Shown: in pieces, positions 1 to 11,989 of the stretch
Position numbering within the stretch: the first letter of the stretch is position 1
Layout: each line of letters begins with the position of its first letter
DNA from: Rotaria sp. Silwood1
Taxonomy: Eukaryota > Rotifera > Eurotatoria > Philodinida > Philodinidae
Length of the DNA stretch: 64,000 nt
Reading direction: 5' to 3'
NCBI GenBank assembly: GCA_905250075.1
Contig: CAJNOP010000095.1
Location: forward strand, 485,622-549,621
Translations under genes and position numbers: made by a program
Notes under the pieces: model-generated
What the model was told of the DNA's origin: nothing
Databases searched by the model: none
The model's input: the letters and a program-made list of their open reading frames with translations, nothing else

Positions 1-3000
1 TTTCCAGTACTTTCAGTAGATATAGAGCTTTCCGTTGTTGTTGAAGTAATACTAGAGAAAATTGTCGTGCGACTCACGATGTTTGTCGCTGCTGGTGTCA
101 TCTTGTGAACAGTTATCATTGATGAGACCGATGAAGATGATGGATTTTGTGAAACATCCGTAGAATGAAAAACTGATGCAACGGAAGAAACAGTTGCCTC
201 ATTACCTGTGGATATTTTGTTTGTGTATTGACTAGTAGAAGTTGATCGTTCATCAGAAATCTTCGAAGTATCACTAAAACTGCCGCTTAATGTTGAAAAT
301 GTAGTTTCCCTAATGGATGTAGTAGCTTGGTTCAATGATGAAGATTCATCAGAAGATGACAAAGGTTCGATGATTCTAGAAGAAATAGACGATTGATCCT
401 GATTGATGGTTGTGCCTTCTGTAGAAGATAATGTGGTAGAACTACTTGGAAATGTTGCTTCTGTATTGACATTAGTAGAAATTTCACGGAAATACGTTGT
501 TTGAAGCTCAGTATGGGATGTTGACGATAATTTGTCTTCTAATACTTTCTGAGTATTTGTAATTAACTCCATGCTGTTTGTCGATGTTAATGTAATGGTT
601 TGAATGTTTGAGGCATTATCCGAAGATGTTGTTAATGAATATTTGGCTTCTATCGGGGTACTAGGTGTAGTAGCTATGTGCTTTATGTTAGTATTATCAT
701 TCGAAGTTGATAAAACAGTATTTGTTTGCATTGTTATTTGATTAGTATTGATGTCTAAATTAGTACTACTGATTTCTGCTGATGTTTGGTATTGANNNNN
801 NNNNNATTCTGAGGATGGTTGTAACGGACTTTCAGTAGAAGTTGAAATGTGTTGTGTACTGGAAGACAATGTTGGTAATGTGTTACTAATTTCAGCATTT
901 ACAGATACGATAGAGGCTAAACTATCAGTAGTTTGTGAACTAAAATGCGTAGAACTTTCAGGGGCTACGGATGTCATTGTACTGTCTGTTGCCTTGGATA
1001 ATATTGAAACTGTTGAAGATTGTACTTCATTAGTAGTTGTGAACTGTGATGATTGTGGATTTACATTTGTTTGGGTGGTACCGATACTATCTTGCATGAT
1101 CATGTTTGAAGTATCTGAGACAGTACTTGAACTTGAAGGAATCGATGATATTGTACTTGCTGATTTAAATGTCTCACTAATAGGATTCGTTATCAATAGA
1201 TGTTCTGTTGACGTTTCGAATTGATTTTCTATTGAAGTTGATAGAAATTCCATGGTTGTGAACGAGTTTGTGGATGTAGTATCAAATGTTGGATATGAAG
1301 CGGGTTCACTGGATAGGACAGAGATTGGTTGAGAAGTACTAAGTTCTGCGTTAGCTGACGCTGCCATTTCAATCATGGAGGTGGTAGTGCTTGGTAATGA
1401 TGATGTTTCTGTAGATGATTGATTCGTAGTCGTAATTGCCATTGTAGAGTTGAAGAAGTATTGAAAAGAATCTGAATTTGTTGTGCTGATATTTGAGTTG
1501 TCTGACATGGAAGAATCGATTGTATTAGATTGTAATCGTGTAGTATTTTCTGCAGTAAATGGCGTTGTCACGGAGTTGCTTGATAAATGAACGCTTGTTT
1601 GCGACACTGTTTCCGTCTTTTGCATAATGTTTGATGAAGTTTCACTTAACGTTTGAGTTGGAGTCGAAGAAATCGTAGATAATGTTGTTTCTTCATAGGC
1701 ATATCTTGTGGTAGCTTGCGGTTGACTGTGGGATGTTTTCCAATTATGATCGGTAGTTCTAGAGTCTTCTGTTGTTGTTGAAGTAGCACTAGAGAAGAAT
1801 ACGGTACGACTAACAGTGTTCATCGGTGCCGATGTTATCTTGTCAATAGGTGTCATCGAAGATATTGATGAACTTGATTTAGTTTGTTGAAAATTAGTTG
1901 AATTTTCAATTGATGTTATTGAAGAACTATTTGTGTTTGCTATTGTAGATGGTTCAGTTGTATGTTCAAGAGTAAAACTTGTTTGCTCTGCAGAAATTTT
2001 GGAAGTTTCACCGAAAAGATTAGTTAACGTTACAGATATGGTTTTCATGTTATTAGTAGTGATTTCTTTAGATATTGAAGGCTCAACAGAAGTTGAAGTA
2101 GGTCCGTTAACGGAACGAGACATTGTTGATTCACCTGAATTGATTGTTGTATCTCCTCTGGTAGATAATGTGGTAGAACTAAATGCAAGTGTGGCTTCTG
2201 TATCGAGATTTGTAGAAACTTGTCCGAGATGCGTTGTTTTCTGCTCACTATTTAAGGTTGATGATAGTAGGTCTTCAAATAGTTGAGTAGTTGTAATGAG
2301 ATTCATCATTTTAGTTGATGTGGTTGTTGTCGTATGAACATTTAACACATTGTCTGTGGATGTCATTGTTGAAGATTTCATTTCTATGGTGGTGGTAGGT
2401 GTGATAGATGTGACAAATATACCGTTATTATCAACTGAAGTTGATAAAACACTATTTGTTTGCATTATCATTGCATAAGTATCCATGTCTGAATTTTGGC
2501 TACTCATTGCTATTGATGTTTGATATTCAACATTAATAGTTGTTGTTTGTGTTGTTGGTTCGTCAGTAACCTTGTTTGTATATTGTGGAGATAAATGTAA
2601 TGAACTTTCAGTAGAAGTTGAACTGTGTTCCAAAGTGGAAGACAATGTTGATAATGATCTACTTATTTCAGCATTTAGAGATACAAAAGATGTCAAGTTA
2701 TTAGTAGATTGTGAATTAAAATATGTAGAATTCGAAGGAGTTATCGATGTCATTGTGCTGTCTGTTTCCTTAGATAATATTGAAACTGTTGGCGATCGTA
2801 GTTCGTTAATAGTTGTGAACTGTGATGATTGTGCATTTATAGTTGTCTGAGTGGTGCTGATACTATCTTGCATGATCCTGTCTGAGGTAGCTGAAGCAAT
2901 ACTTGAACTTGAAAGAACCGATGATATTGTACTTGCTTGATTAAATATTTCACTAGTAGGATTCGTTATGAATACATGTTCTGTTGATGTTTCGAATTGA

Positions 3001-4440
3001 TGCTCTATTGAAGTTGATTGTGATTCGGTGATTGTGAATAAAGTTATGGATGTAGTATCAAATGTTCGATATGAATCAGATTCACTAGACAAGACAGAAG
3101 TTCTTTGAGAGCTACTTTGTTTTGTGGTAGCGGACGACGTCGTTTGAATCGTGGGAGTGGTAGTGCTTGGTGATATTGATGTTGATATAGATGATTGATC
3201 TGTATTCATAATTGACATTGTAGAAATTGACGTTTCATCGTTCACATTTAGTGTACTACTGACGAGATATTGAGAAGAATCTGAATTAATTGTGTCCGTG
3301 TTCAAGTTATCTGAAACGGAAGAACCGATTGTAGGAGATTGTATTCGTGTAGTGTCTTGTGCACTTAATGCTGTTGTCGCAGAGTCGCTGAATAGGTGAA
3401 TACTCGTTTGTGATACTGTTTCACTATTTTGCAGTATGTTTGATGATGTTTCACTTAACGTTCGAGTTCCAGTCGAATAAAGGGAAGATGATGTTGTTTC
3501 TTCATTCACATATCCTGTGGTAGAATGCTGTTGATTCTGAGATGTTTTCCAAGTATTTTCAATAGTTGTAGAACTTTGCGTTGTTGTTGAAGCGATAGTA
3601 GAAGAAAGTATGGTACGACTAATGGCGTCTGTCGATGCCGATATCACACTGCTAACAGTTGTCTTTGGTGAGATCGATGAAGTTGATGCATTTTGTTGAA
3701 CATCAGTAGAATGGAAAACGGATGTGACAGAAGAGGCTGTTGCTTCATTAGTTGTAGCTATTCTATTTTTGTGTTCAATATAAGAAGTTGTTTGTTCCTC
3801 TGAAATCCCACTAAAACTAACAGTGAAAGTTGAGAATATAGTGTCACTTGTGGAAGTAGTATTTTGTGACGATAATGAAGATTCAACAGAGATTGAAATA
3901 GGTTCGATGACATTACGAGAAATAGTTGATTGATCTTGATTGATTGGTGTATCTGTCCTGATAAATAATGTGGTAGAAGTACTTGCGAACGTTGATTCTG
4001 TATTGACATTAGTAGAAATTTCTCGTAGATACGTTGTTTGATACTCATTATCGAGTGTTGATGATAATTTGTCTTCAAACATTTGAGTAGACATAATAAG
4101 ATTTATATTATTGGTGGACGTAGGTGTTGTAGTGTGAATGTTTAACACATTGTCTGCAGATGTTGTTAATGAAGATTTCATTTCTACGGTCGTAGTAGGT
4201 GTGATAGATGTGACAAGTATATCATTATTGTGAACTGAAGTTGATAAAACACTGTTTGTTTGCATGGTTATTCCACTACTCGTTTCTATCGATGTTTGAT
4301 ATTTATCATGAATCATTGTTGATTTTGTTGTTAATTCGTCAGCAATCTTGCTTGTATATTCTGAAGATGAATATAACGAGCTTTGAGTGGAGCTTGAAGT
4401 ATGTCCCGAAGTGGAAGAAAACGGAACGGTGACAGTAGTA
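1..4440 (-). repeat. About 1.8-kb internal tandem repeats in the giant mucin exon
   Basis: Three homologous units lie head to tail. A shared landmark (GTTGTTGTTGAAG on the plus strand) falls at 34, 1771 and 3580, giving spacings of 1737 (the copy with the N gap) and 1809 bases. A second landmark (GGAAGACAATGTTG and variants) recurs near 861, 2637 and 4407. Copies 1 and 2 look complete; the third fades after about 4440. Each unit encodes about 600 Ser/Thr-rich residues. The copies are clearly diverged but all stay in frame. Confidence 0.8.
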
Positions 4441-7400
4441 AGGATTTCATTTGTGTTTGAACCAACTGAAGACAACGTTTCAATAGTTGAACCGTGAAAT
4501 GTTAATGGATGAGACGTAGATGATGTGGTGATATCAATGTTATCTGCAAGAGATGAAAATGTGCTAAATTGATCGTTATTCGCATATTCTGACACTGATG
4601 ATTGTGACAAAATAGTTGAGATTATATCATTGTTAATATCAGTAGAAGAATGTGTAATTAATGGTATGCTAGTCGTGACTTCATTCGTCTCCGCTACATT
4701 TGATGACAATGTTGAAGACGTATTCTTCTCATCGATAGTTGTTAATGTTTGAACTAAAGATGTGTCAAAAGTAGATGTAATTAAATTCGATCTGTGAACA
4801 GAGATCAATGGTTGTGTGGTAGTGTCAACGTTTGATATCTGTTCTGATGAAAATAATGGTGAAGAACTATGTTCGGTTGAAATTGAAGTGCTTTCAGTTG
4901 TAGAAGTTTCAATATTGTTAAAGAGAAGAGTACTTGTTTGTGATGATAATTGACTTGTAGTCATCGTCGAACTGATTGATGAAATAGAATTGGTATCTAA
5001 ACTTTGACTAGTTGTTGTATCAACAATATGAGTTGATGTTTGATTTGTATAGGATGGCATTGTTGATAACGTTAATACTTTGTTGATAGTTTCATAGGTC
5101 GAAAGTGTATGATCTTCAGATACAGTTACAACATTATTGTTAACTGTTGAATGTTGAATCATTGAGGTTTCAATAGTAGATACGATGGTGGTAGTATATA
5201 CATTGGTGAATGTTGATAGTATTTCATTATCAGTATTTGTTATGGGTGCTAACGATGAATGTATAGATAAATTGAGAGTAGTGTCAACATTGGAGGAACT
5301 AGTAACTGATGTGATGGAGTTTACAGTCGTGTCAATTTCAATTGATGATTGAACATTTAATGCTGAAGTACTGCTGAAAGTTGGCATAGATGTTTCATCA
5401 TGTTTTACACTAGTCGTTAATAGCATTGAAACATTATTTAAATCATTAATAGTTGTCAATATTTGATTACTAAAGGCAGACATAGATGATTCAGTTGATG
5501 ATTCTGTTGGATTATTCACTGAGATAAATGTTTGATCTTGTAGAGATTTCGTTGTGATTTCATTTAGTATGTTCGTACCATGTGTACTTAAAATTGCATC
5601 ATTTATTTTAGACACCGATTGAGTGGTGGTTAGTTCTACTTGAATTGATGACAAAAGATCAGTATCTGAATTTTGAGTGGTAGTAGTTATTGACGGTATG
5701 AATGTCGTAGAATTATTATGCAACGTACCGGTAGATACCGTAGATAATGGATTGTTATGTTCAACTGAAGTAGATGTATGATATGATGACACATTGGAAA
5801 TAGATGTAACAATAGTTGAACTTGGAATGAACGATGTTTCAATGAACTGTTCAGTTTTTGTATCAGTTAAAATATTTATTGTCGTGTCAGTTGTCGTCAC
5901 TGATGGTGATGAAGATAATGAAGACTGTCGAGTTGAACTTGAAAGCTCCTCATGTATTGTTGAAAAAGTACTTATTGAAGATTTTTCTAATGTTGAATTC
6001 ATAGTAGTTGACAATTCAGTAGTAAGTTCGTTCTTCTCAGTAGGCAAAGTTGAAAGCATCGAAGAATCAGCATTGAATGTTGACCATGGAAGTGATGATG
6101 ATTCAATAGAATTAATAGCACTTTCTACAGTAGTCGATTGACTGGTTGATGTAGTAATATAATTACTTGTAATGATGTCATCTGATGAAATACTATTAGT
6201 TTCAGCTGTTAGTACACTTTTACTTGTTTTAAAATTAGTTGATGTTATAATATCTAATTTGGAACTACTCGAACTTATGGAAGTTAATGATTGATCTTCA
6301 TATAAACTTGAAGTAACAAGTTTTGGTTTATAAATTGTAGATAAGAATTCAGTACTGGTTATATCTACGCTTGTAGTTGATGATAATGTATTTGTGTACA
6401 TTATATGATCGGTAGAACTTAAAACATTGTCATGAGTAAGAGAAGAAATTGATGTTGTAATGGAATTATTCATTTGATTAGCTGCAGTTGATGATGTTGT
6501 ATCTATTAATGATGTTTTACTGACTTCTGTACTAAGAGATTTCATTAAGTTAATACTTGATGTCTGATTATTGACCAACAGATTTGTTGATTGAAATTCA
6601 AATACATTATTATTCGTGCTTTGAGTAATTGTTATTGTATTGAATTCAATTGAATTTTGACTTGAAATAGCTTGATTGGCGAGTGTAGTGAATATCATTT
6701 GTTCATTAGTAGATATGGCTGTAGAGTTCATATGAACGGTAGTTGAAATTGTTGTCATTAATGATTGAAATTGAGAACTATCCTCTACTGATGTTTTTCT
6801 TTGATCAGTTACAGGAAGTGAACTATCGAATAGACTTTGTAATAATTTTGTCGATCTATAATCGTTATCTGTTGTTGATTGTATCGATGAATAAATTATA
6901 GGTATAGAAGTGATTGAACTACTTTCTATATAAGCATTTGTTGATAAAGCAGTAGTAGTAAAAGAAGATGAATGCAAGCTTTGTTGATTAGTTGAATTAT
7001 CAAGCAATCTACTTGTTATTATCATGCCAGAAGTACTTACGATAGTGGTAGTTGTATTTAATTTAGATGATACTGTATAAGACTCATTTGTAGTTAATTC
7101 ATCAGATAGAGTTAATGGTAAATCTGTTGTTAATAATGATTCAGTTGTGTTATAAATATTTGTAGAAGATGATGATTGATCGAGATCGATTGATACTGAA
7201 GGTATATTAGTTGTACTATCTATTTCGATGGATAAATAAGACGGTGATGATGTTTCAATGTATACATCGGTTGCAATTGTTGATTCTAAGATATAAATGA
7301 TGTTTAGAGAACAATAAAAGTTTTGAAGAAAAAAAATACAAAAATTTACCAATAGTCATTGCTTCTGTGCTTGTCAAAGATGTGGAATATGATTTTTGAG

Positions 7401-10400
7401 TGCTTGTTGGTAAATAAGTTGTTTGATAGCGTGTAGGTACACTTTTTTGCTGTCTAATACTTGTTTGGGGTCGTATAGTTGTTTGTGGTCGACCGCTTAT
7501 TTGTGACCGAACACTTGTTTGTGGTCCAGCAGTTGTTTGTGATCGAGCAGTTGTTTTTGACCGAACACTTGTTTGTGATCGAGCAGTTGTTTGTGGTCGA
7601 CCGCTTGTTTGTAGTCGAATGCTTGTTTGTGGTCGCACAGTTGTTTGTGCTCGAGCAGTTGTTTGTAGTCGAGTACTTGTTTGTGATCGTACTGTTGTTT
7701 GTGGCCGAACACTTGTTGGATTATATGCTAGAAAAAAAAGCTGTTAGCGTAATCTCTGTGAGATTAAAACGTGAAACGCGATGTAACTGTTATTGCTAAT
7801 GACCGAGAGATTGCTCTTTTATATCTATACTGCAACACATTTCCGTACCATCTTTCTACTTAATCGTCCAGAAATGCAAGAAGGGAGTAGATCATATATT
7901 ATAACGAGATGTTATTGATATACGGTCTTTGATGGTCGTATATCAACAACGCCTGTCGATCCCGTCTTGCATGGTCTATAACGTTTCCATGATAATTCTG
8001 AAGTAATATGTGTTGTATGATGAATAGATATGATTGTTTTCGTATAGTATTGAAAAAAAACAGAGAAAATGTTAGCTTTCTCTTAATAAAACAAGATATT
8101 AACTCTTTGCAAATAGTAAATAAAGGAAATAATAAACTTCTCAAAGATTATTAACATTCTTACATGTCTGTCTTAATCGACTACGTTGTTGTGTTCTTGT
8201 TGTTAATGGAGCTGTTGCTGTAGTATAAGTTCGAACACCTGATAATGTATCATAATTTCATTTACAAAAAATTTCAAGTATAAAACTTACTTGTTCGACC
8301 AGTAGACATTGATGGAGTAATAGCAGTAGTAAAACGTCGCATTTTCATTGTTGATTGATAAGTATTCCTTGGCGTTACAGCCAGTGATGTACGATAACGT
8401 TGTGCTGTTGGAGATGTAAAAGCAGTGGAATAAAATGTTTGTTTTTGTGTACGAACAGGTCTTATTGATGTCAATGATAACATTGGTCGACTGGTTAATT
8501 GAGATGATGTATTTCGTAACGAAGAAGTAGTTAATAATGGTTTATATGGTAAAAATGGAGAGATCCTTTGGGTACTTTGTCGAACAGAACTAGTAGCTGT
8601 TGAAGTTCTTGATTTAAATGATGATAGAGCATTAGTAGTTGATGGTTTTATAGTAGTTGAAAGATAAATTGATGAAGGACTTGTTTCATCGGTATAACTA
8701 GATATTGTACTTGATTGTAGTTCAGGTGTTTCTTTTGTTGATTCATCATAAAATGGCGATGATTGATCAATATCCATTTCATTTGTAGTACTAACAAATC
8801 GGATCGAACTATCAGAAATTTCAGTTGAATAGTTATAGATAGGAGTAGTGGATTGTGTTTCTGTCGAAATATCTGATAATGTTTCTTCATCTTGGCTTAT
8901 TGTTGTTTGAGATAAATCAGATTCGATAGTAGTATCATTTATTGTTGAAAATTCTTTTGCTGTAGGACTTGTTAATTCTTCAAAATTATCAATAGATGTT
9001 GTTTCAAGTTCATTATTTATTGTCGCATTATTCATATAATTAATAGTTGATTTTTCTTCACTAGTAAAATTTGTCAATGATGATGATGATGTTGTTTCTT
9101 TCAATTCAATTGTTGTATCCGTATCGAATGATAAAGTTTCAGTTATGAGTAATTCGCTTGATGGTGACGTTGAATTGGTAGCATATGTAGTTGCTTCGAA
9201 TGATTCTGCTGTCACTGTTAAATCTTCAAATGATGTTGTTTGTCCGAATTGATTTGATGTTGTTGTCTCATTTGCAGATGATGTTGTTAGTTCGATTTGT
9301 TCTAATGTTGACATATCCAGAAATTCATTGAATGTTGTCGTCATATTGGTAGAAAACGTTGTTTCTTCAAATTTTTGCGTTGTTGCAGTTTTATCAAATG
9401 CTTCTGTTGTCATGATATCATGTGTAGAAAATGTTGTGTCCTTAACTTGTTTCATTACTGTTGTTTCTTCGAATTGTTCTGCTGTCGTTGTGTCTTCGAA
9501 TCGTACTTTTGTTGTTATATTTTCGAATTGTTCTGCTGTTGTCGTATCTTCGAATTGTTCTGTTGTTGTCCCTTCGAACTGTTCTGTTGTAGGCACATCT
9601 GAGATTTGTTCCATTGTAGTTCCTTCGACGTGTTCGGCTGTAGTCACATCTGAGATTTGTTTCGTTGTAGTTCCTTCGAACTGTGCTGTTGTAGTTCCTT
9701 CGAATTGTTCTGTTGTTGTCCCTTCAAACTGTTCTGTTGTAGTTCCTTCGAATTGTTCTGTTGTAGTTCCTTCGAACTGTTCTGTTGTAGTTCCTTCGAA
9801 CTGTTCTGTTATAGTTACATCTGAGATTTGTTCTGTTGTAGTCACATCTGAGATGTGTTCTTTTGTTGTTACATCTGAGATTTGTTCTGCTGTTGTTATG
9901 TCTTCGAATAGTACTGTTGTTGTATCTTCGACTTGTTGTGCTATTGTTGTATGTTCAATTATTTCTGATGTAGTTATTAAATCTATGGAAGACGTTGTTT
10001 CATCCATTTCATTAAATTGTGTTGATGTTAGTTCAGTAAAAGTGGTAGATATTTCAGGTGTTTCTGTTGAAGTTTGTGCAACTGTAAATTCAATAGTTGA
10101 TATTGAATCTGTTGCTATTTGAGATGAAACTGTGGAAACAATGCTACTAATATCATTACTCATTGTTGTTGCAATTGGTGAAGTTGTTTCGATTGGATAT
10201 AATGTCGTTGTTGTCGTTGGTTTTATTTTTTCTGTAGAAATAGTTCGAGATGTAACTACATATGTTGAACGACTTTTTGGTCGTGTTGAATAAGTATAGA
10301 TCGAATAACTTGATGCTGCCTGAGTCGTTATCGCATATGTATTTGTTGATAAAAGACTTGAATTAATTTGTTGTGCTTGTAGAACACTTAATGTTACTGG

Positions 10401-11989
10401 TACAACTAAACGAACAAAAAAATTTTAAATTATATCTTAAGAAATCTAATTTCTTACTTAGACTCGTTATGTTTGGTGTTGAACAAATTTCTATAGATAT
10501 TTGAGATGCACTACCGTTGTTTATTGATAAATTTAATGGTTTTTGAAAAGCAGTCAGATTCCCAAGTGCACGACGTAAAGCAAGATTACGTGAACCAACA
10601 CAACTTGAACAACGATCAAAATAAACTTGAACATTTCGAACAACGAAAGTAGTTGGACATGATGTAGCTCTAGGAAAAAACATCTTGAAATTTCATTATA
10701 TAAATTTTAAACATAAGTACCGTCGTCTTCGTCCACTTGTCGAGTCTTGTTGTACAAGAACTCCATCGATTAATAAACCACGATAACCAGGCTCGTTCAT
10801 TAATTGATCAGATAGCTAAAATAAAATATTTTTATTAAAACAAACTTAATTATATAAATATACAAACAAATTTTTGAACAGAATCTTTATTTTCACTAGA
10901 TAAATAAGTATTTGAAGGAAAATTATCAGCATTGGCATCATTCATTCCATAGTACAAATTACCAACGTCATATCCTAATTAACAGAAGCGTACAGAAATT
11001 TTTCGATCTAAATAAAATGAAATTCACATACGATCAATCTGACTTTCACCAACCGCATTGGTCTCTATTTACACACAGAAAAGAGAATAATTTAATTATA
11101 ATAAGACTGAATATTATACAAAAATGAATACTCACTTCCAAATGCGATTGTTAAGCCAGTAATCATAGCAGCAAGAGCAAACAACCCAACTATAATAAAT
11201 ACACTGCCAATAAGCCATAATGTTTTGCGTGAGCCTCTGCATAAAAGACACAATTCTACATGCACGATTCAATCAATTACAAATATAAAAATCTCGAAAA
11301 AAAGTCATTACTGTTCATGAATTAAGATCAGTAAAGAATATTTGTATTGAAATCAACGATATTCAGTGATAAAAACTTTCAATCTAAGAAATAGTCTGTC
11401 GTTTTTTATGACTTCGGTTGAAGGAAAAGAAAAATTTTTCATCAAATCTCTCTAATGCAGAAAGCAGTGAATAAGAACTTTCACTAATCATATATTACCT
11501 AACGACTACAGGTATTACAGTACTCTGCATTCCACTCCAAATTCTTGGTGAAATAGTTATATCACCAGCAAGCGATTGATTAATATCAGTATGCAATTGA
11601 GCAAGTGCTTCTCTCTATAAGAAATATTTGAAAACAAACATTAGCATAAATTTTTTTTATAAACAAAACAATTTGTTCAACCAATTGTTAACTTTCTTAT
11701 TGATTGTTCTTTTTACCGTGATCAATTAAAATGAATAAGAAAAAGAAAAGAAAATCCTCATCGACATGCAACAATTAAACTGTATATTTGACATCGAATA
11801 TTTACAGTTACTTACCATCGGAACTACTTGAACTCGTCGTATAACTTCCATATGTGTTGTTGTTGTTACAGTAGCTCGTGCTAAATCCCCAACATCACTA
11901 CCGGTAATAACCGGTTCTATACGATTCGCTCGTCTCATTATGAATTCTTTTGTCTGAATTGTCTCTGCTAATAAATGTATCTTCACCAA
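1..11989 (-). CDS. Giant Ser/Thr-rich mucin-like type II membrane protein (3' end off window)
   Basis: Eleven exons, phase-consistent throughout: 11816-11989, 11499-11614, 11136-11236, 11032-11064, 10868-10974, 10721-10815, 10458-10669, 8291-10405, 8164-8238, 7350-7727 and <1-7285. The ATG at 11989 opens a roughly 100-residue N-terminal part without a signal peptide (begins MVKIHLLAETIQTK). One hydrophobic segment follows, about residues 103-127 (contains SVFIIVGLFALAAMITGL), then a Cys-containing region of about 150 residues (motif CPTTFVVRNVQVYFDRCSSC). The remainder, at least about 3,200 residues, is Ser/Thr-rich and repeat-built. Lack of a signal peptide plus one early membrane span suggests type II topology with a heavily O-glycosylated ectodomain; this is inference. 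I do not recognise the family. The last exon in the window is at least 7.3 kb long, contains a 10-N gap, and keeps the same frame on both sides of it. Possible roles are a surface coat or cuticle mucin. Confidence 0.75.
796..805. other. Assembly gap (10 N)
   Basis: Ten Ns lie inside the giant mucin exon. Against the second tandem copy (about 2528-2582), roughly 50 bases appear to be missing here, so the Ns are probably a placeholder and not a measured length. Confidence 0.9.
7440..7727 (-). repeat. 18-bp tandem repeat encoding 6-residue RPQTSx/RSQTTx units
   Basis: About 15 imperfect 18-bp units fill most of the 7350-7727 exon of the mucin gene. On the coding (minus) strand they read as variants of R-P/S-Q-T-T/S-x, a basic Thr/Gln-rich spacer unlike the acidic Ser/Thr stretches around it. 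Because 18 is a multiple of three, other frames on both strands are also open here; I regard those as by-products of the repeat. Confidence 0.85.
7738..7927 (-). repeat. Dispersed repeat R1, copy 1 (intron of mucin gene)
   Basis: The reverse complement of this stretch aligns along its length with 16320-16495. The shared end motif is GTATATCAATAAC and the shared internal motif is GTTTCACATTTTAA with variants. It lies in the 7728-8163 intron of the mucin gene. An inverted motif (GTTATTGATATAC ... GTATATCAACAAC) at 7911-7950 suggests a second, head-to-head fragment beside it. It is probably a non-autonomous transposable element; the class is not identifiable by eye. Confidence 0.6.
9480..9910 (-). 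repeat. 24-bp tandem repeats encoding EQFEGTTT units
   Basis: Within the 8291-10405 exon, 8-residue units of the form EQFEGTTT are repeated, interspersed with EQISDVTT variants, about 18 in all. Several neighbouring units are nearly identical in DNA sequence, indicating recent expansion or homogenisation. The plus strand is also open across this block for the same reason as any multiple-of-three repeat. Confidence 0.85.

Noticed and set aside
847-2286. Plus-strand open frames across the tandem repeats
   Set aside because: Same cause as above: antisense of the Ser/Thr-rich coding exon.
9328-10122. Long plus-strand open frame (264 codons, Val/Cys/Ser-rich)
   Set aside because: It mirrors the minus-strand EQFEGTTT repeats; an in-frame multiple-of-three repeat leaves other frames open. 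The minus-strand frame joins exons in phase and is preferred.
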